Shown: positions 60,391 through 64,000 of the stretch, piece by piece
Layout: every line of letters starts with the position of its first letter
How positions within the stretch are numbered: the stretch's first letter is position 1
Origin: Caballeronia sp. SBC1
Lineage (GTDB): Bacteria > Pseudomonadota > Gammaproteobacteria > Burkholderiales > Burkholderiaceae
Assembly (NCBI RefSeq): GCF_011493005.1
Contig: NZ_CP049156.1
Location: 2,666,001-2,730,000, forward strand
DNA length: 64,000 bases
Direction of reading: 5' to 3'
Made by a program: the position numbers and the translations under genes
The notes under the pieces: model-generated
The model's database searches: none
Seen by the model: the letters and a program-made list of their open reading frames with translations, nothing else
Told to the model about the DNA's origin: nothing

Positions 60391-61034
60391 CAGTTATTGG
60401 CCTGGCTGGTAGCCGCAGTGCGAATCAGAGGCATCGAGCCCGGCATGACGGGCTGTTGGGAGAATTGCTGATGCGCTTCGAGATACTGGTCCAGGCTTGC
60501 GTCGCGAATGATATTCGCTTCGACGACTGGCGAGCGCGTGCTGGCGGCAGGCATGGAAGCCATGGCCACGCGCTGCACATGATCCGACGACAAGGACGCC
60601 ATCTGCGCGCTGTTGTGGCCGTCTACGCCCTGCAATTGCGGCACGACGATCCACGTCAGCGTGGCAGCCGCAGCCGCGACGGCGAACGCGGGTACCACGC
60701 GGCGGCGGAACAGCCGCGAACGCAAGCGCTCGGCGGAGACCGCCGGAATGGCCGCGGGCGCGAATACGTGCGCTTCGGCCTCGAAACGCGCCGAGAACGC
60801 GTTCATGAACGCGCTGCTGGCTGCAGGACTTGCCGCAAGATCGTCGGAACGCAGGGCGTCGCCGATCAAGTGGAAATCCGACCACGCCGCGCGATCCTTC
60901 TGCGTAAACCCGGAAAGAAAATGGCTGATGTCGACCGAACCGTCGAACGATTCTCCATCGACAAAAGCGGACAGACGCTCGCCTCGCGAGCTAGCTTGCG
61001 ATTGCACCGAAACCGACCCCATGATGCTCCCCAT
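60390..61034 (-). CDS. rseA: Anti-sigma-E factor RseA/MucA
   Basis: 214 aa. An N-terminal cytoplasmic anti-sigma domain (RGERLSAFVDGESFDGSVD..FLSGFTQKDRAAWSDFHLIGDALRSDDLAA), one membrane segment (VVPAFAVAAAAATLTWIVV) and a periplasmic tail with C-terminal residues recognised by MucB. It sequesters RpoE at the membrane until cleaved. The ATG at 61034 has GGGGTG upstream; an ATG four codons later (61022, GGGGAG) is equally plausible, and the open frame to 61205 is part of rpoE in another frame. Confidence 0.92.
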   Translation of the reverse strand: MGSIMGSVSVQSQASSRGERLSAFVDGESFDGSVDISHFLSGFTQKDRAAWSDFHLIGDALRSDDLAASPAASSAFMNAFSARFEAEAHVFAPAAIPAVSAERLRSRLFRRRVVPAFAVAAAAATLTWIVVPQLQGVDGHNSAQMASLSSDHVQRVAMASMPAASTRSPVVEANIIRDASLDQYLEAHQQFSQQPVMPGSMPLIRTAATSQANN

Positions 61035-61102
61035 CTTGACTGCACCCCGTAGTGACACTACCTGACTCAGATACCGCGTCCCTGCCCCGCGCATTTGCAC
61101 CG

Positions 61103-61702
61103 TTACCAGCGCTTGCCTTCGGGAGTGTCCAGCAACGGACGCAATTTTGCCGCAATGGCTTCGCGAGCACGAAAAATTCTTGATCTGACGGTTCCAATAG
61201 GGCAACCCATCATTTCGGCTATTTCCTCGTAGCTCAGACCTTCAATCTCACGAAGAGTAATGGCGGTGCGCAACTCTTCCGGTAAAACCGCCATCGCAGC
61301 ATTGACCGTCTGTGCGATCTGCTTGCTCATCAACATCGACTCGGGCGTGTTGATATCCCTTAGTTGGTCTGCATCGGAGAAAGTTTCCGCTTCTTCTGCA
61401 TCAGCTTCGGTAGAAGTTGGAGCACGCCGGCTCTGAGTGGCAAGGTAGTTCTTCGCGGTGTTCACCGCAATCCGGTAAAGCCAAGTATAAAACGCCGATT
61501 CTCCGCGAAATTGCGGCAACGCGCGATAAGCCTTGATAAAGGCATCTTGCGCGACGTCCTCAACCTCGGCGGGATCCCGCACGAGACGGGAGATAAGCCG
61601 GATGATTTTGCGCTGATATTTGGCGACCAGTAGCTCGAACGCTGCTTTGTCGCCTTTTTGCACGCGTTCGACCAGTACCTGATCGATTTCTTTTTCGCTC
61701 AC
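61103..61702 (-). CDS. rpoE: Extracytoplasmic stress sigma factor RpoE (AlgU)
   Basis: 199 aa ECF sigma factor: region 2 (DPAEVEDVAQDAFIKAYRALPQFRGESAFYTWLYRIAVNTAKNYL) and region 4 (LPEELRTAITLREIEGLSYEEIAEMMGCPIGTVRSRIFRAREAI). It starts with GTG at 61702. It is first in the rpoE-rseA-mucB-mucD-grx series. I see a TACAAT 42-47 bp upstream (minus strand, 61749-61744) but no sigma-E-type GAACTT box, so autoregulation is not shown. Confidence 0.97.
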   Translation of the reverse strand: MSEKEIDQVLVERVQKGDKAAFELLVAKYQRKIIRLISRLVRDPAEVEDVAQDAFIKAYRALPQFRGESAFYTWLYRIAVNTAKNYLATQSRRAPTSTEADAEEAETFSDADQLRDINTPESMLMSKQIAQTVNAAMAVLPEELRTAITLREIEGLSYEEIAEMMGCPIGTVRSRIFRAREAIAAKLRPLLDTPEGKRW

Positions 61703-61797
61703 CTGGGAAATCCGTTAACTTTGGGGGTGCTACGCGGAGGGCTATTGTAGCGTTACGCCGCTGGAACACGCGGGATGCTGACCGGCGGTTACACGGG

Positions 61798-62292
61798 TTA
61801 CAGATGTTCCTGGGCGCAACGCCGGGCGCGCACGGCCAGCTCACGGAACGCGGAGGCGTCGGCGGGCGCGTCGGCGGCCACCAGAAACGATGCCGGGCGG
61901 CCTGCCGCCGGGACCAGGGTGAGGGCAAGCAAGCGGTCGCTCCACTGGGCGCAACCTGCAATGCGCCGGTATTGTGCGTTCCCGGCGCGATCCCATGTGG
62001 TCAAACCATCTTGTCCAATCTCGAACGCAACGGGTCGGCGCCGCTCGCCGCCCCAGGCCGCAGTGGCCAACGCGGCAGTCACGGTCAAAGCCGCTACGCA
62101 TCCGCTGAGCAACCCGGCGTAAGCCGCTGCGCATTGAAATACCGACCCGGCCGCCACCACAACAAATGCAGCGGTGGCGCCCCACAGGAACCGTGAGGGA
62201 CGGAGTGTGTGCCGGCGCGGGGAATCGGGCAGCAAGCCGGCGGGGAGCAAGTCCGCTGACGCCCGTGGCAACAGGATGTGCACGCTGGTCAT
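61798..62292 (-). CDS. Small membrane protein between fabF and rpoE (YgfX-like layout)
   Basis: 164 aa. Two membrane segments (FLWGATAAFVVVAAGSVFQC and YAGLLSGCVAALTVTAALAT) close to the N-terminus and a soluble C-terminal domain (FEIGQDGLTTWDRAGNAQYR..WSDRLLALTLV). This layout resembles the YgfX/CptA family, which occurs next to algU in some gamma-proteobacteria, but the match is loose. It lies 95 bp before rpoE in the same direction. Function unknown. Confidence 0.65.
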   Translation of the reverse strand: MTSVHILLPRASADLLPAGLLPDSPRRHTLRPSRFLWGATAAFVVVAAGSVFQCAAAYAGLLSGCVAALTVTAALATAAWGGERRRPVAFEIGQDGLTTWDRAGNAQYRRIAGCAQWSDRLLALTLVPAAGRPASFLVAADAPADASAFRELAVRARRCAQEHL

Positions 62293-62326
62293 TCGCCGGT
62301 CCCCGCGACGATCAGGCGCGCGCCGC

Positions 62327-63565
62327 TCAATGCTTCTTGAAAACGAGCGTGCCGTTCGTGCCGCCGAAACCGAACGAGTTCTTCAGCGCCACGTCGATCT
62401 TCATTTCCCGCGCTTCGTTTGCGCAGTAGTCCAGGTCACATGCCGGATCCTGGTTGAAGATGTTTATGGTGGGCGGCGAGATCTGGTGATGCAGCGCCAA
62501 CACGGTGAAGACCGATTCCAGTCCACCGGCGCCCCCAAGCAGGTGGCCTGTCATCGACTTGGTGGAATTCACCACGATCTTCTTCGCGTGGTCGCCGAAC
62601 GTGTTCTTGATACCAATGGTCTCAGCCAGGTCGCCGAGCGGCGTGGACGTGCCGTGGGCGTTCAGGTAGTGCACTTCGTCCGGATTGACCTGGGCGTTTT
62701 TCAATGCATTGCGCATGCTGCGCCGTGCGCCGTCGCCGTCTTCCGGCGGGGCGGTCATGTGATATGCGTCGCCGCTCATGCCGTAGCCACTGACTTCGGC
62801 ATAGATCTTCGCGCCACGCGCCTTCGCATGCTCATACTCTTCGAGCACCATCACGCCAGCACCTTCACCCAGTACAAAACCGTCGCGATCCTTGTCCCAC
62901 GGACGGCTGGCGGTAGCGGGGTCGTCGTTGCGCTGGGACAACGCGCGCGCCGCCGCAAAGCCGCCGACACCCAATGGCGACACAGTTGCTTCAGAGCCGC
63001 CGCAGATCATCACGTCGGCATCGCCGTATTCGATCAGCCGCGAGCCTTCGCCGATGCAATGCAGACCCGTAGTACATGCAGTCACAATGGCCAGGTTCGG
63101 TCCTTTCAAACCGAAGCGGATAGACAGATGGCCGGAGATCATGTTGATGATCGACGCCGGCACGAAGAACGGCGAAATCCGGCGCGGGCCGCGATTCAGC
63201 AATTCCGTTTGCGTGACTTCGATCATTGGCAGGCCGCCGATTCCCGAACCCACGACAACGCCCACGCGCTCCGAGTTTTCCTCGGTGATTTCCAGTCCGC
63301 TGTCCTGCATGGCTTGCACGCCTGCAGCAATGCCGTAATGGATAAAGGTATCCATGTGGCGCGCTTCCTTGGCCGGCATATAGTCTTCGACATTGAAGCC
63401 TTTGACTTCGCCGGCAAAGCGCGTGGAGAAGTTCGTGGCATCGAACTTCGTGATCTCGGCGATGCCCGACTTGCCAGCGACCAGATTGGCCCAGCCGTCG
63501 GCAACGGTATTGCCGACAGGCGAAATCAGCCCAAGGCCTGTAACAACAACACGACGACGGCTCAC
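62327..63565 (-). CDS. fabF: 3-oxoacyl-[acyl-carrier-protein] synthase II
   Basis: 412 aa thiolase-fold condensing enzyme with catalytic Cys164 (VTACTTGLH), His304 ([11 protein letters not shown]) and His341 ([12 protein letters not shown]). It elongates acyl-ACP with malonyl-ACP and controls unsaturated chain length. Starts with GTG; AAGGGG lies five bases upstream. acpP is 146 bp upstream. Confidence 0.98.
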   Translation of the reverse strand: MSRRRVVVTGLGLISPVGNTVADGWANLVAGKSGIAEITKFDATNFSTRFAGEVKGFNVEDYMPAKEARHMDTFIHYGIAAGVQAMQDSGLEITEENSERVGVVVGSGIGGLPMIEVTQTELLNRGPRRISPFFVPASIINMISGHLSIRFGLKGPNLAIVTACTTGLHCIGEGSRLIEYGDADVMICGGSEATVSPLGVGGFAAARALSQRNDDPATASRPWDKDRDGFVLGEGAGVMVLEEYEHAKARGAKIYAEVSGYGMSGDAYHMTAPPEDGDGARRSMRNALKNAQVNPDEVHYLNAHGTSTPLGDLAETIGIKNTFGDHAKKIVVNSTKSMTGHLLGGAGGLESVFTVLALHHQISPPTINIFNQDPACDLDYCANEAREMKIDVALKNSFGFGGTNGTLVFKKH

Positions 63566-63588
63566 GGTAACCCCTTATCCATAAATGA

Positions 63589-63642
63589 CAAAAAGCAAAA
63601 GCCACAAGATCCACAGGAAATTGCCCTGTGAGCCCTGTGGCT
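63589..63642 (-). terminator. Hairpin and T-rich stretch between acpP and fabF
   Basis: GCCACA, CACAGG, CCTGTG and TGTGGC form two 6-bp stems separated by a 5/5 internal loop (63601-63642), followed on the minus strand by CTTTTGCTTTTTG. It is probably a partial terminator that lowers fabF relative to acpP. Confidence 0.6.
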
Positions 63643-63711
63643 GTTAAATCGGTTCGAATCGCGACAGAGCGTCAACCCCGAATAGTGTAGAAGCAGCTTG
63701 GCGCGCGGGCC

Positions 63712-63951
63712 TTAGGCCTTGACGTTAGCGCGAGCGTAGTCGATCGCTTGCTGAACCGTCGTGATCTTCTCAGCTTCTTCGTCAGGGATTTCCATGCCGA
63801 ATTCGTCTTCGAGAGCCATCACGAGTTCGACGGTGTCGAGCGAGTCAGCGCCCAGATCGTTGACGAACGAAGCTTCGTTCTTGATTTCGGCTTCGGCGAC
63901 GCCCAGTTGTTCGGCGACGATCTTCTTCACGCGCTGTTCGATATTGTCCAT
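63712..63951 (-). CDS. acpP: Acyl carrier protein
   Basis: 79 aa, acidic four-helix protein. The phosphopantetheine attachment Ser37 is in [19 protein letters not shown]. It carries growing acyl chains for FabF and is modified by AcpS (encoded at 49,827 in this window). GGAGGG lies seven bases before the ATG. The upstream gene (normally fabG) is outside the window. Confidence 0.99.
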
Positions 63952-64000
63952 GCAGCCCTCCGAGGGAAATGTAGTTCAAAAACACAAGTGCGCGCATTTT

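Noticed and set aside
61103..61205. Extending rseA to 61205
   Set aside because: The extra 57 codons lie inside rpoE in another frame and do not resemble an RseA N-terminus.

Overview
The window looks like a chromosomal segment of a Burkholderiaceae bacterium (Burkholderia sensu lato, most likely Paraburkholderia or Caballeronia). This rests on high-GC codon use throughout, on protein features such as the long alanine/lysine tail on RNase III, and on gene order: carAB-greA, yhbY/rlmE-ftsH-folP-glmM, pstSCAB-phoUBR-ppk, gloB-methyltransferase-rnhA-dnaQ, uvrC-pgsA-tRNA-Gly-tRNA-Gly-tRNA-Cys, earP/efp, and acpP-fabF-rpoE-rseA-mucB-mucD-lepA-lepB-rnc-era-recO-pdxJ-acpS-nagZ. The genus is inferred and could not be checked by a database search.

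Left third (1-26,200). The 3' end of ppk converges on the phosphate regulon, which runs leftward as pstS-pstC-pstA-pstB-phoU-phoB-phoR. Two adjacent Pho-box-like sites lie in front of pstS. Upstream are glmM, folP, ftsH and rlmE (leftward), divergent from yhbY. Next comes a leftward block of carA, carB, greA and a DUF4149 membrane protein, with an intrinsic terminator between carB and greA. An MFS transporter, mltD and gloB also run leftward. The yafS-like methyltransferase, rnhA, dnaQ and tRNA-Val(CAC) run rightward.

Middle (26,200-40,600). This is the accessory part. Downstream of tRNA-Val lies a decayed DinJ/YafQ-type toxin-antitoxin pair. It is followed by pepE, an unidentified membrane protein, a family 4 glycosyltransferase, an ABC exporter, the trehalose genes otsA-otsB, a Sco/CtaG pair for cytochrome oxidase assembly, an ElaA-like acetyltransferase, and two probable LPS or surface-glycan genes, the first visibly AT-rich. 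Most intergenic stretches over 300 bp are here.

Right third (40,600-64,000). Leftward uvrC-pgsA ends in three tRNA genes. EarP and EF-P (Arg32 present) support the rhamnosyl-arginine type of EF-P activation. A small BON lipoprotein follows, then an NtrC-like response regulator that has lost both the GAFTGA motif and the Walker B glutamate. A long leftward series then covers fatty acid synthesis (acpP, fabF), the RpoE envelope stress module (rpoE, rseA, mucB, mucD), translation and secretion (lepA, lepB), RNA processing and cell cycle (rnc, era), repair (recO), cofactor synthesis (pdxJ, acpS) and wall recycling (nagZ).

I see no CRISPR array, intact insertion sequence, prophage or convincing new multigene system. 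The best leads are the degenerate NtrC-like regulator, the toxin-antitoxin remnant, a 20-bp perfect palindrome before efp, hairpins before greA and rnc, the disordered RNase III tail, and the AT-rich glycan locus.
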